Source: Lachnospiraceae bacterium
Lineage (GTDB): Bacteria > Bacillota > Clostridia > Lachnospirales > Lachnospiraceae
Assembly: GCA_030825115.1 (NCBI GenBank)
Contig: JAPJQL010000005.1
Span: 1 to 64,000, forward strand
DNA length: 64,000 bases
Direction: 5' to 3'
Shown: in pieces, positions 34,601 through 41,482 of the stretch
Position numbering within the stretch: position 1 is the stretch's first letter
Layout: each line of letters starts with the position of its first letter
The notes under the pieces: generated by a model
Database searches by the model: none
Told to the model about the DNA's origin: nothing
The model's input: only the letters and a program-made list of their open reading frames with translations
Translations under genes and position numbers: made by a program

Positions 34601-36254
34601 TGCCAAGGCAATCGTGATACCAGAAGGCGTAACAGATATTACATCTGGTGTATTTTCAGGATTTGGCAGGATTGAAAATGTGTATCTCCCGAATACGCTC
34701 AAGACTATAGAAAACAGCTGCTTTGCTGGATGTAGCTCACTAAAAAGTATTTCTATCCCAGAGGGCGTAGAAACTGTGTGGCATGGTGCATTCCAAGATT
34801 GTGGAATCGAAGAAATATATTTTTATGGGAGAAATACGGTTGTTAGCTACGATGCCTATATCCCGTCAGGAACGGTAATACATGGGTATCGTGGGACCTC
34901 TGCAGAGGCGTATTGTAAACAATTCGGTAATATATTTGTGCCATTTGATGATTACGAGTTCACGGAGGATGTAAAGAATCTTTACGATACGGACAGTATT
35001 CGGAAGCGGATCGTTGTCCATTTCCCAAACGGAGAGACCAGGGACATTGAAAACGACAGGATTTACTTTGAAAGCATGTCTTTGACTGAAAGTATTTGTG
35101 ACGAAGAAAATCTGATATTTGGCGGATGCAACGCAAGTAAATTCGAGATTCAGGTAGCTGATGTGGAAGAAGACATACGTGGACTGGAAATTGAAGTGAA
35201 GCAGTACATTGAAGATAAATATGTGCCATTGTTTATGGGCGTGATTGACAGCGCAGACCGGCAGGACAACCGCAGGTTTAAGAAGATAACGGCATACGAT
35301 CGTATGTATACAGTTGGGGCACAGGATGTCACAGACTGGTTGAGGACGATCAAAATCCCTATAAGCATCATGGAATTACGGAACAAAATATGCGAAAAAC
35401 TGGGGTTCATCCAAACATCCACAGCGCTTGTCAATGATTATATCATTATCAGCAAGATGAGCATTAAGGATGGGGTTACAGCCAGAGATGTGCTTCGGGC
35501 AATCTGTGAGATCAATGGGGTGTTCGGGTACATAACACGTATGGGATATTTTGATTATGTCAGTCTAAAAACAACTGAGCAGCCATTTTCCGTTACTGGA
35601 TATCGCAAAGTCAGGTACGAGGAATATACTGTGCGCGGGATAGAATCTTTAAGCGTGCGGGGAAGCAGCGGTGCTACTATACTGACTATAGGGACAGGTA
35701 ACAGGTATGTGCTGCGCGACAATTTCCTGGTATACGGGATAGTGGGGGATGCACTGCAGGAGGCTGCTAAGAATCTCCTGCAAAAGATAAAGGGCATTAC
35801 TTACCGGGATTTTTCAGGCGTTGGAAGGGGGCTGCCCTATATTTTTCTTGGACGTCATATACAGTATGCCGTAAATACGAATTCTGTAGGCAAGTCAGCA
35901 GAAGTGGTCGATTCCTACGTGCTGAAGCGGACATTATCCGGTGTGCAGGCGTTAAAAGACACTTATTCGGCATCAGGTGAGGAATTCCAGCCAGATGTCC
36001 CGGCAGATGCTTCCACCTCTGAAACGGCGCGTCAGTTGGAAGATTATGTAGCATTGGATGATTTCGAAGCCGAGCTCAGCACAAGATTTGAGGAGTTCAT
36101 ACAGGGAGATCAGTATCAGGCCAATATTGAACAGGCGGTTCAGAATGTACTACGGAACGGAGGGTACTTTAAAATCATATCAGTACCTAGTTTGCCTCCG
36201 AGTCCTGCGGCAGATACGGTATACTTAATCCAAGGGGAGGTGACAGTAAGCTGA
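31623..36254 (+). CDS. Giant tail hub protein with BspA-type LRR adhesin domains
   Basis: 1543 residues. In order: a LamG-like domain (about 5-165), bacterial Ig-like Big_3 (190-268), an InlB B-repeat-like unit (270-325, FVDHDGTVLSIQ to GYLFTGWDQDF), BspA/LRR_5 repeats (360-595; recurring IPNSVTDIGDSAFRxCSSL), two further Ig-like units (about 630-770), a second LRR_5 block (818-1090), and a tail-hub/endopeptidase-like region (1112-1460, FEIQVADVEEDIRGLEIEV, AYDRMYTVGAQDVTDWL). The LRR-rich 1100 residues are normally found on bacterial surface adhesins, here placed ahead of a phage baseplate-hub domain. Likely recognises a host surface or mucosal ligand. Confidence 0.88.
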   Translation: MSLPEGYKQIEYVESNGTGSYFKTGILPTADTRVVFDGYVISGDTALYGSRYAAGNNRYAVQYIGTNQYRLSYDTVESLVPASYTKGTRYTFDQRNNKLYINDLLVASVTASPTYPNAREIYAVGALNTNNVATNLGVVRMYSMQIYQSGVQVGDFVPVQDPDGTIGIYNLVTDTFFRNAGTGNVAGGDVIRIVTGIEVTTLPDKLEYQCGEELDLTGMVVTATYSDGAIGIVKGYEVSGYDAALVGEQTVTVRYGAATTAFVVRVAKIAFIVTFVDHDGTVLSIQQVKSGNAATAPENPSRIGYLFTGWDQDFTHITGDMTITAQYSTWTLVNGTLSISAAFNMSEYKYNTYPWYSQKPGIKSIVLLDGVTNIGEDAFEGCDALSEVIIPSSVTDIGAYAFSWCEVLTKIIIPNSVMSIGDSAFRGCSALPEITIPESSIIGIQAFADCATVTDLIIPGMIASIGREAFARCSSLAKVIIQNGITTIVDYMFSGCTSLAEIVIPNSVTDIGDSAFRKCSSLTGIAIPDSVTSIGDSTFRACTGLTGINIPNSITRIRGSAFRECTSLENITILRRNTEISDSSNTIPEGATIHGYTGSTAEKYAIKYNRKFVAISPGIDMPCSIVITKLPSKLEYLIGDSIDLTGIEVTATWENGDSGLITDYTVSGYDPYQVGEQTVTIALGDAADVFIVWVKGVDRIELIRNPNKTHYFVGEKFEYDGMQVVAHYTDGSYIYCTADVGVEFRNGSISEAPAAFGHFKEHTVEIPVQVNKAYIGDIMKEDVVLTYEFETDSCTIDGRGASGSISDCLGNYKEKVKKTSISGINSIPSGYLSTFTVLEEVSITAPIEELPSAVMMDCAKLKSIELPDSLKTIGYSCFYNCSALTDIKLPDSVERIYNAAFYMSGLQKISLSASLRTIGTGAFQGCKDLQNITLNAGLEEIGSSTFDGCEKLRVLIFPDSVTEINSSIYSLNALDYVKYPAGMTTIRAPHGTNAKAIVIPEGVTDITSGVFSGFGRIENVYLPNTLKTIENSCFAGCSSLKSISIPEGVETVWHGAFQDCGIEEIYFYGRNTVVSYDAYIPSGTVIHGYRGTSAEAYCKQFGNIFVPFDDYEFTEDVKNLYDTDSIRKRIVVHFPNGETRDIENDRIYFESMSLTESICDEENLIFGGCNASKFEIQVADVEEDIRGLEIEVKQYIEDKYVPLFMGVIDSADRQDNRRFKKITAYDRMYTVGAQDVTDWLRTIKIPISIMELRNKICEKLGFIQTSTALVNDYIIISKMSIKDGVTARDVLRAICEINGVFGYITRMGYFDYVSLKTTEQPFSVTGYRKVRYEEYTVRGIESLSVRGSSGATILTIGTGNRYVLRDNFLVYGIVGDALQEAAKNLLQKIKGITYRDFSGVGRGLPYIFLGRHIQYAVNTNSVGKSAEVVDSYVLKRTLSGVQALKDTYSASGEEFQPDVPADASTSETARQLEDYVALDDFEAELSTRFEEFIQGDQYQANIEQAVQNVLRNGGYFKIISVPSLPPSPAADTVYLIQGEVTVS

Positions 36255-37285
36255 TGGGTAAGCAGAGCAGCAGGATATATTTTGACGGGGCAGACCATAA
36301 AGACATTTATTTCCAGGGGAAATGCCATGACAAGATGTATATTGGGAGCGAACTGGTGTGGGAGAAGAAACGGGGGGAAGACATTCCGGCATGGACCGGG
36401 GGATGGAATTCTTATTATCCGCCCTCCTCTGACCCAACAATCCGAAAAATGACGAAGCGGTCCCAAATACCTAGCTATGGGTATGTCTATCACCGTAATG
36501 GAGAGGCTAAGTCGGCATATGTTGTGTCATGCGCTCGAGATGGGAGGTTTATTACAAGAGAGATTACAGGCATACAGTGGTACTATGGGGGACCATTCGA
36601 TGTTTTCCGTGCCAGGTCTGAGCCGGCACCATCGCTTATGAGTAGTATACGTACTGATAAAAGTTATAATCTTGTGTTTTTTTTAAGTGCAGAAGAGCAA
36701 ACAAGGTGGATCACGGTACTTGATGGTGATTATGGGCTGGAAACAATGCTGAACGAACATTTGGGCTATGCGATTTTACCTGGAGATGGAAAAATGTGTC
36801 GGATTTCGTTAAATAGTCAAATCAGAGAAGTGTATGAAACGGATTTTGTAAGCGCCGAGACTCGTATAACGTCAAGTTATAATGATGAACATGGGACATT
36901 ATTTACGGTTTCAGACGGTAATCTATACTTTACAGAGGACGGACTGAATTGGCAACATGTGGGCAGCGGGTTTGTCGATGAAATTGATCGCTGTACTGCG
37001 TGGCATAATGGCAAGTACTTAATCGTAAGGGGGTCAGATAAAGCTTTAGTCGACACGTCAGGATTTCACTACCGAACCCGTCCAGAACAGATTGAATTTT
37101 TATTTACGATGGATGGTTATTTCTATATCTCATATAAAGATGGTGTCTTACAGCGAACAATGGACTTGATACATTATGAATCACTCTATGTAGGAAAATC
37201 TGTATTTGGGGCTCGTGGTGGAACTTTTTTAGCACCAGGTGTTTCCGGCGGCGCAATAATGTATTATGCAAGAATTAATTTCTAA
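36254..37285 (+). CDS. Tail tip / putative receptor-binding protein
   Basis: 343 residues, TGATG overlap with the hub gene. The N-terminus (RIYFDGADHKDIYFQGKCHDKMYIGSELVW) is a typical phage tail attachment segment; the rest is beta-rich with repeated aromatic motifs suggesting a propeller-like domain. No enzymatic motif seen. Codon usage is more A/T-rich than upstream, a common sign of recently exchanged fibre genes. Confidence 0.65.
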   Translation: MGKQSSRIYFDGADHKDIYFQGKCHDKMYIGSELVWEKKRGEDIPAWTGGWNSYYPPSSDPTIRKMTKRSQIPSYGYVYHRNGEAKSAYVVSCARDGRFITREITGIQWYYGGPFDVFRARSEPAPSLMSSIRTDKSYNLVFFLSAEEQTRWITVLDGDYGLETMLNEHLGYAILPGDGKMCRISLNSQIREVYETDFVSAETRITSSYNDEHGTLFTVSDGNLYFTEDGLNWQHVGSGFVDEIDRCTAWHNGKYLIVRGSDKALVDTSGFHYRTRPEQIEFLFTMDGYFYISYKDGVLQRTMDLIHYESLYVGKSVFGARGGTFLAPGVSGGAIMYYARINF

Positions 37286-37304
37286 AACAAGAAAGGTGAG
37301 GGAA

Positions 37305-37766
37305 ATGAAGATGAGATTTGTGGACAAGTACAATACGATGGCAGGAGCTGCGGTGGCAGTACTCACTGCGCTGCTGGGGGTATACTGGTATGTCTTCGTG
37401 GGGTATCTGCTGCTGAACATCCTTGACTGGGGCACAGGCTGGTATAAAGCGAGGAAAAAGAAAGAAGAGTCCAGCTATATAGGGTTGCGGGGCATTATAA
37501 AGAAAGTAGGCTACTGGGTGATCATCCTGGTAGCCTTTTTGATGCCCGATCTGCTTATTGGTCTGGGTAAGGATGTCCTTGGCATTAATCTGGACTTCCT
37601 GATGCTGTTCGGCTGGTTTACGCTGACCTGCCTGCTGGTGAACGAAATCCGGAGTATTTTAGAGAATCTGGTGGAGTGCGGGTACAATGTTCCGGTGTTT
37701 CTGATCCGGGGGCTTGCAGTTACGGAAAAGCTGCTTGAGGCACAGACAGATAGTAAAACAGAATAA
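37305..37766 (+). CDS. Phage holin (holin family 4)
   Basis: 153 residues with three or four hydrophobic segments (AGAAVAVLTALLGVYWYVFVG, VIILVAFLMPDLLIGLG, FGWFTLTCLLVNEI). The segment ILDWGTGWYKARKKK and the length match toxin-secretion/phage-lysis holins. GAAAGGTGAGG precedes ATG. It sits one gene before the endolysin. Confidence 0.88.
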   Translation: MKMRFVDKYNTMAGAAVAVLTALLGVYWYVFVGYLLLNILDWGTGWYKARKKKEESSYIGLRGIIKKVGYWVIILVAFLMPDLLIGLGKDVLGINLDFLMLFGWFTLTCLLVNEIRSILENLVECGYNVPVFLIRGLAVTEKLLEAQTDSKTE

Positions 37767-37780
37767 TTGCGATATCGCAA
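37767..37780. promoter_or_regulatory. Palindrome TTGCGATATCGCAA between holin and endolysin
   Basis: Third exact copy of the palindrome, beginning at the last base of the holin stop codon and followed at 37784-37797 by a second, different inverted repeat (GTTGTAACGCAAC). Confidence 0.5.
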
Positions 37781-37808
37781 CCGTTGTAACGCAACAACTT
37801 TTTGGGGG

Positions 37809-37833
37809 CAGCCTTCTGGGGCTGCCTTTTTGA
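37809..37833 (+). terminator. Terminator between holin and endolysin
   Basis: GGCAGCC/GGCTGCC stem, 6-nt loop and TTTTT. Strong enough to end or attenuate the late operon just before the lysin gene. Confidence 0.8.
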
Positions 37834-37848
37834 CGAATGGAGAACAAG

Positions 37849-38610
37849 ATGGTAAAGATTGGACATGCAAGTAGTGATGAGAGAGGAAAATATAGCGGTG
37901 GCAAGGCGGGAGACCAGACGGGGAGGGAAGTATGCATCCGGGACTGGTATGATCGCCCGTGGAATAAAGTGTTGCGCCCGAAGCGTCCCGAGGTGGCAAA
38001 CAGGAGCGTCAGGGAATGCCGGGATGCCTGCAACAATGAAAATATTGGCTACGACCAGAACCAGCGCACTACGCTGTACACGCAGGCAAAAGCTTGTGGC
38101 TGGGTGATTGCAGCGATTACAGTGCCATGTGAGTGCGACTGCAGCTCCCTGATGGCGGTCTGTGCCATTGCGGCCGGCGTAAACGTAAGCAAAGACATCT
38201 ACACTGGCAATATGGTCAAGGCGCTTGCGGCAACGGGAGAATATGAGGTTCTGACCGAAGGCAAGTATCTGGCCAGCGATGCCTATCTGATGCCGGGGGA
38301 TATCCTTGTCTATGAGGGACATCACACTGCTATGGCGCTCCAGTATGGTTCCAAGGCGCGGTTCCGTACCGGATGGAACTACGACATGTATGGCTGGTGG
38401 TACGCGACGACAGAGACAGCGTATTATAAATCCTGCTGGGGCAACATCAACGGTCACAGGTACTATTTTAACCCTGACGGGTACGCGGTCACGAACTGGC
38501 AGGAAATCGGTGGAAGATGGTACTATTTTGAGCCGAGGGCAGGGCATGAGTTAGAGTGCGCGCTGTACAGGACCGATGCTGACGGGGCGCAGGCGCCGGG
38601 AGTGTTTTAG
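37849..38610 (+). CDS. Endolysin with choline-binding-type repeats
   Basis: 253 residues. The N-terminal 170 residues form a cysteine amidase/peptidase-like domain (ECDCSSLMAVCA supplies Cys; GHHTAMAL supplies His), as in NlpC/CHAP-type phage lysins. The C-terminal 70 residues contain cell-wall-binding repeats of the CW_1 type (WGNINGHRYYFNPDGYAV, GGRWYYFEPRAG). ATG at 37849 has GGAG upstream. Degrades peptidoglycan at the end of infection. Confidence 0.85.
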   Translation: MVKIGHASSDERGKYSGGKAGDQTGREVCIRDWYDRPWNKVLRPKRPEVANRSVRECRDACNNENIGYDQNQRTTLYTQAKACGWVIAAITVPCECDCSSLMAVCAIAAGVNVSKDIYTGNMVKALAATGEYEVLTEGKYLASDAYLMPGDILVYEGHHTAMALQYGSKARFRTGWNYDMYGWWYATTETAYYKSCWGNINGHRYYFNPDGYAVTNWQEIGGRWYYFEPRAGHELECALYRTDADGAQAPGVF

Positions 38611-38621
38611 GCAATAAAAGG

Positions 38622-38648
38622 GGCGGCAGAGAATCATTCCTTGCCGCC
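38622..38648 (-). terminator. Terminator of the right-end XRE gene
   Basis: GGCGGCA/TGCCGCC stem with a CCCCTTTTATT tail on the minus strand; the stop codon of the XRE gene lies in the loop. It may also insulate the convergent endolysin gene. Confidence 0.6.
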
Positions 38649-38849
38649 TGTATCTTTATAATGCGTGGCGATATCTTCGATATTACAGCCCAGAATATCG
38701 CACAGGGTGTCAATCGTGTTCATGTTTACTCCCTGGTTGTTTTTTAACCGGTGGAGCAGGGACTTGCTGATGTTGTAGTCCTTGTTCAACGTATATTTCG
38801 ATATATTCTTTTCCTTCATGGTTTCCCAGAGCTTATCATATTTAATCAT
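38634..38849 (-). CDS. XRE-family HTH regulator
   Basis: 71 residues, a single Cro/C1-type helix-turn-helix (ISKYTLNKDYNISKSLLHRLKNN) with the common MIKYDKLWETMKEKN start. It is convergent with the endolysin and reads toward it, with about 280 bp upstream before attR. Many siphoviruses carry such a small gene at the right end; it may control excision or be a lysogenic-conversion gene. The 38850-39127 stretch is otherwise A/T-rich with no gene, holding the arm-type repeat and attR. Confidence 0.8.
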   Translation of the reverse strand: MIKYDKLWETMKEKNISKYTLNKDYNISKSLLHRLKNNQGVNMNTIDTLCDILGCNIEDIATHYKDTGGKE

Positions 38850-38979
38850 TGATATCCACCTTTGGCTTATAATGATTTAATTATAAAGGCAGAATAAGTA
38901 TAGCCATAGGTTCTATTTTGAGACCTGTTAGTGTGTATCTAAAATGATTGTGATAAACATTATAATAAGAAAAAATCAA

Positions 38980-39007
38980 AATTCGTGTTGCATTTCGTGT
39001 TGCATAG
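38980..39007 (+). repeat. Integrase arm-type repeat, right copy
   Basis: Exact 28-bp copy of 205-232, again two tandem TTCGTGTTGCAT units, 120 bp inside attR. Confidence 0.75.
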
Positions 39008-39127
39008 CGATTGAAAACTTACTTTTATTGTCATATTTATGCTGTTATACTGGAAAATATTAGTACATAAAACAACGTATTTACAAGGAATAACGTATAT
39101 TCAAGCATTTATCAAATCATTTATTCT

Positions 39128-39150
39128 GGTTCAAGTCCTGTTACCCGCAC
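39128..39150 (+). other. attR core of prophage 1
   Basis: Exact 23-bp copy of the tRNA-Leu 3' end at 150-172. It marks the right boundary of the prophage; the sequence after it is the former chromosomal neighbour of tRNA-Leu. Confidence 0.92.
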
Positions 39151-39227
39151 TCAATGGCGCGAAGCCGAACCCGGTGTACTTTTTCAAGAAAGTGTTCGCC
39201 GTGGTGGTAAACTTCACGCGGAAATAG
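39151..39227 (+). pseudogene. C-terminal gene fragment right of attR
   Basis: Right after attR an open frame of about 25 codons (NGAKPNPVYFFKKVFAVVV ... TRK) runs to a stop, followed by a good terminator. There is no start codon in non-phage sequence, so it looks like the tail of a lost chromosomal gene or chance coding before the tRNA operon terminator. Not recognised. Confidence 0.35.
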
Positions 39228-39236
39228 CGAAAAATA

Positions 39237-39267
39237 AAAGCGTCAGGGCTTAGGCTCTGGCGCTTTT
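39237..39267. terminator. Terminator between the two prophages
   Basis: A 10-bp stem (GCGTCAGGGC/GCTCTGGCGC with wobbles) flanked by AAAA and TTTT, usable on both strands. It would end rightward transcription from tRNA-Leu or the fragment and leftward transcription from prophage 2. Confidence 0.8.
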
Positions 39268-39328
39268 GTTATGCCCGGTCGTCTCTCGATAGGGCTCGAG
39301 AAATAGAGCCTGCTCAGCTCGGCAGCTA

Positions 39329-39553
39329 TCACCGTTCCTCTCTGGCCTCCTCGGCCGCGTGGCTATTGTTTGCGAGTTGCACGGGACTGGCTGCGGCGCC
39401 TGCTGCCTTCTTGTCTCGTTTTAAGGTTTTCACATTAAAAACCAGCAAAACTTGTCAGCTATCACTCAGACCGGGCTTGATCTGTTCATTATGCGCACCC
39501 CTCTGAATTTTCACGGGCTTGGGACCGTCCTCGGCTTCATTAGTGCCCCGCAT
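39329..39553 (-). other. Gap between elements with two short open frames
   Basis: From 39268 to 39564 there is no recognised gene. On the minus strand a 32-codon frame (39455-39553) and a 39-codon frame from TTG (39329-39448, with SPVQLANNSHAAEEAREER) look compositionally coding-like but lack ribosome binding sites. The motif CAGCTATCAC occurs twice (about 39323 and 39459). Could be the eroded end of prophage 2 or intergenic host DNA. Confidence 0.3.
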
Positions 39554-39564
39554 TGCTGCGGGTG

Positions 39565-39777
39565 TTATCTTTCCCCCATGTCTTTGTATATGAGGTCGGT
39601 TATGTATGAGTTTGTACTCTGGTAGCCTTTTGACTTGGCCCATGCTGCGATCCGGTCCTTGTCTCCGATCGGCACCGTGATCGGGATCCGGTCCTTGTTT
39701 TCCCGCTGCCATGCGTTCTTGTACTTGGTGTGGGCTGCTGCCAGTTCCTCCGGTGTCTTTGTCGCTTTTCTTGCCAC
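39565..39777 (-). CDS. Small ribbon-helix-helix-like DNA-binding protein
   Basis: 70 residues from GTG with GGAGG 7 bases upstream. Basic N-terminus, then RIPITVPIGDKDRIAAWAKSKGYQSTNSYITDLIY, which has the strand-helix-helix pattern of Arc-like regulators. A TATCnTGCACAnGA-type site lies about 30 bp upstream and two more before the 40108-40692 gene, so it probably represses itself and that gene. Confidence 0.65.
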   Translation of the reverse strand: MARKATKTPEELAAAHTKYKNAWQRENKDRIPITVPIGDKDRIAAWAKSKGYQSTNSYITDLIYKDMGER

Positions 39778-39807
39778 TGTATCGCCTCCTTCAGAGTAAT
39801 TTTATCA

Positions 39808-39823
39808 TATCATGCACACGACA
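39808..39823. promoter_or_regulatory. Operator-like site 1
   Basis: TATCATGCACACGACA, a degenerate copy of the palindromic sites at 40746 and 40803, upstream of the ribbon-helix-helix gene. Confidence 0.5.
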
Positions 39824-39831
39824 ACAACCCG

Positions 39832-40065
39832 CTACGCTGGCAATATGTCGATGTAGTACGTTTTACAGACGCCTTTGTCGCATGAGTCGCAGATCTTCCA
39901 GTTTTTACACCGGAGCAGCTCAGGAACTTGCCAGAGGTAGCCCTCGAATATATCGACGCGGATCTTGTGCCCGGCCGTCAGGTATATGCGGTCGTGGTCC
40001 GTTTTGGTGTTGAACTCCTTAAAAATTCGGTACTCTGTTTCTTTTGCTTTTTTGGTTCCTCTCAT
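39832..40065 (-). CDS. Cysteine-rich hypothetical protein
   Basis: 77 residues, AAAGGAGCCAACCA before ATG. C-terminal cysteine cluster (CKNWKICDSCDKGVCKTY) suggests a metal site. Sits between two small regulated genes downstream of the lysis cassette. Function unknown. Confidence 0.6.
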   Translation of the reverse strand: MRGTKKAKETEYRIFKEFNTKTDHDRIYLTAGHKIRVDIFEGYLWQVPELLRCKNWKICDSCDKGVCKTYYIDILPA

Positions 40066-40107
40066 TGGTTGGCTCCTTTCTGGGCGGCAATGCCGCCGCC
40101 CTTTGCA

Positions 40108-40692
40108 TTATTGGTAAAACGGTCTGAGGTTATCGTCTTGAAGTTCGTAGCTCATACACCCGCAGTCAAATCGTATATAGTTCCAGTCTGTTGCGTTGTA
40201 TATAGGGGAGCGGTTGGTTTCCCCGATTTTTCTGAGTCGCCCGTGTCTGTTTACTTCGTAGATTGGAGTCGTCCGGTGTATAGTTATTTTTTCTTTAGCG
40301 AAGCCGTACCATTCGTAAAGCAGGCTTTTTGCTTCATCGTCGGTCAGTTCCTTTGTTCCGGCTGCCTTTGCGAGCTTATCATAATCGCATTGGCTCACAT
40401 TTTCGGCGTCGTTGTATGGTTTCCATTCTTGTTCGCGTTCTAAATCTTTTTTTAATTTTTCGATTTCTTCTTGCGCGGCTTTGATTTTTTCAGAAGTCTC
40501 GCTGTCGGATTTCAGGCGCTCCAGATTAGCCTCGTGCTGGATCTTTTCAGCTATAAACCCTTCGTTTTTCTTGTACGCCTCGCAAAATTCGTCTTTGTCT
40601 CCATCGAAATTCATGTAAAATTTTTCTATTGTCTTGTATTCTTCCGTTGTCGGAAAATAGCCGGTTCTTTTTTCAAATTCTTTTATTTCCAT
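40108..40692 (-). CDS. Hypothetical protein with central coiled coil
   Basis: 194 residues. N-terminus FEKRTGYFPTTEEYKTIEKFYM resembles phage accessory proteins; residues 50-95 form a charged coiled coil; the C-terminal 80 residues contain an aromatic beta region (YEVNRHGRLRKIGETNRSPIY). CAAGGAGGCAGCTC precedes ATG. Its promoter (TATAAT on the minus strand near 40734) carries two operator-like palindromes. Probably a moron gene expressed in the lysogen. Confidence 0.6.
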   Translation of the reverse strand: MEIKEFEKRTGYFPTTEEYKTIEKFYMNFDGDKDEFCEAYKKNEGFIAEKIQHEANLERLKSDSETSEKIKAAQEEIEKLKKDLEREQEWKPYNDAENVSQCDYDKLAKAAGTKELTDDEAKSLLYEWYGFAKEKITIHRTTPIYEVNRHGRLRKIGETNRSPIYNATDWNYIRFDCGCMSYELQDDNLRPFYQ

Positions 40693-40745
40693 GAGCTGCC
40701 TCCTTGTTTTCTGCGGTTTTCCTTGTTTCTGATATTATAATACTA

Positions 40746-40818
40746 TATCGTGCACAAGATAACAATACACACACTCACCAAACCTCTGCCGGAGCTTTTG
40801 TCTATCTTGCACAAGATA
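40746..40818. promoter_or_regulatory. Two operator palindromes upstream of 40692 gene
   Basis: TATCGTGCACAAGATA (40746-40761) and TATCTTGCACAAGATA (40803-40818), arms TATCTTG/CAAGATA around a 2-bp centre, 57 bp apart. The first overlaps the spacer of the minus-strand promoter of the 40108-40692 gene. Confidence 0.65.
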
Positions 40819-40859
40819 TTAAAATAATAGAGAGCAGCGTCTAAAATGCCCCAGAACGC

Positions 40860-40899
40860 AAAAAAGGCGCCCACTCGATAAAATTACCGGGTGAGCGTC
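40860..40899 (-). terminator. Terminator of the lysis operon
   Basis: On the minus strand a 12-position stem (GACGCTCACCCG/CGAGTGGGCGCC with wobbles and one mismatch) is followed by TTTTTT, 27 bp after the holin stop. Confidence 0.75.
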
Positions 40900-40926
40900 T
40901 TTGTGTCAATTCTGGCCGCCTGTGGC

Positions 40927-41469
40927 TTATTCTGTGGCCGTTTCCGTGGCTTTGGCAGCCTTTACCTCAGCAGTAGCCTGAGCGACTGCCGTCTGGGCTA
41001 CCGTAGCAGCTACCGAGGCGGCAGCGGTGGCAGCAGTAGTGGCGATCTGTGTCTGCTTTTCCTCAGTGGCAGCAGGCGCCGTTCTCTTATCCTCCCTGAC
41101 GAGGGTTTCGATCGTAGAGGCGAGCCACTTGTCAAAATCTCCGTAAGCCTCAGCGATCACTCGCTTGGCTTCGTCGGTGATAAGAGCAGTAGCGGTGTCT
41201 TTTGCTTTCTGTAATGCCGTGAGCTGGGCCTCTTTGTCGAACTTGCCCTGCGCCTTTAATGTGTCGACATAGGTCTGGAAGGTTGTCTGTACGGCTTTCG
41301 TTACGGCGTCGCTTGCGAGATCCACATACTTGCGGACAGTTGCGTCGTTAATGTTTGCCGTGATTTCCTGCGTCTTTTTTCTCAGCCATGCAACCGCGAA
41401 GCCTGAGAGAGCCAGCAGCAGAGGCAAAATAACCATTGACATGAGTGTGTTGAGAGTTTCCTGATCCAT
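40927..41469 (-). CDS. Phage holin, LLH family
   Basis: 180 residues. One N-terminal membrane segment (LMSMVILPLLLALSGFAVAWL), then a long helical domain and an Ala/Thr-rich tail. This matches the LLH holin family of Lactobacillus phages and is longer than usual because of the low-complexity tail. Directly downstream of the endolysin with good GAGGGC ribosome binding site. Releases the lysin by membrane permeabilisation. Confidence 0.82.
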   Translation of the reverse strand: MDQETLNTLMSMVILPLLLALSGFAVAWLRKKTQEITANINDATVRKYVDLASDAVTKAVQTTFQTYVDTLKAQGKFDKEAQLTALQKAKDTATALITDEAKRVIAEAYGDFDKWLASTIETLVREDKRTAPAATEEKQTQIATTAATAAASVAATVAQTAVAQATAEVKAAKATETATE

Positions 41470-41482
41470 TCCGTTGCCCTCC

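Larger units (their letters stand above)
150..39150. mobile_element. Complete siphovirus prophage 1 in tRNA-Leu
   Basis: A 39.0-kb element bounded by an exact 23-bp direct repeat that includes the 3' end of tRNA-Leu. A tyrosine integrase sits just inside the left end. The interior carries the full siphovirus module order: lysogeny, replication, late regulator, terminase, portal, scaffold, capsid, connectors, tail tube, chaperones, tape measure, tail tip, holin, endolysin. Possible defects are a frameshift splitting the tape measure gene and another in a small early gene, so it may be intact in layout but not fully functional. Confidence 0.92.

Noticed and set aside
32700..34900. DNA tandem repeat array in the LRR region
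   Set aside because: Repeats are LRR_5 protein repeats with diverged DNA; they are better described as protein domains than as a DNA repeat feature.
37829..38547. Long minus-strand frame opposite the endolysin
   Set aside because: Antisense to a gene with clear catalytic and repeat motifs; no start signal or domain of its own.
39039..39227. A 62-residue gene spanning attR
   Set aside because: The frame crosses the phage-chromosome boundary, has no ribosome binding site and is joined only by integration; only the part after attR may be a gene remnant.
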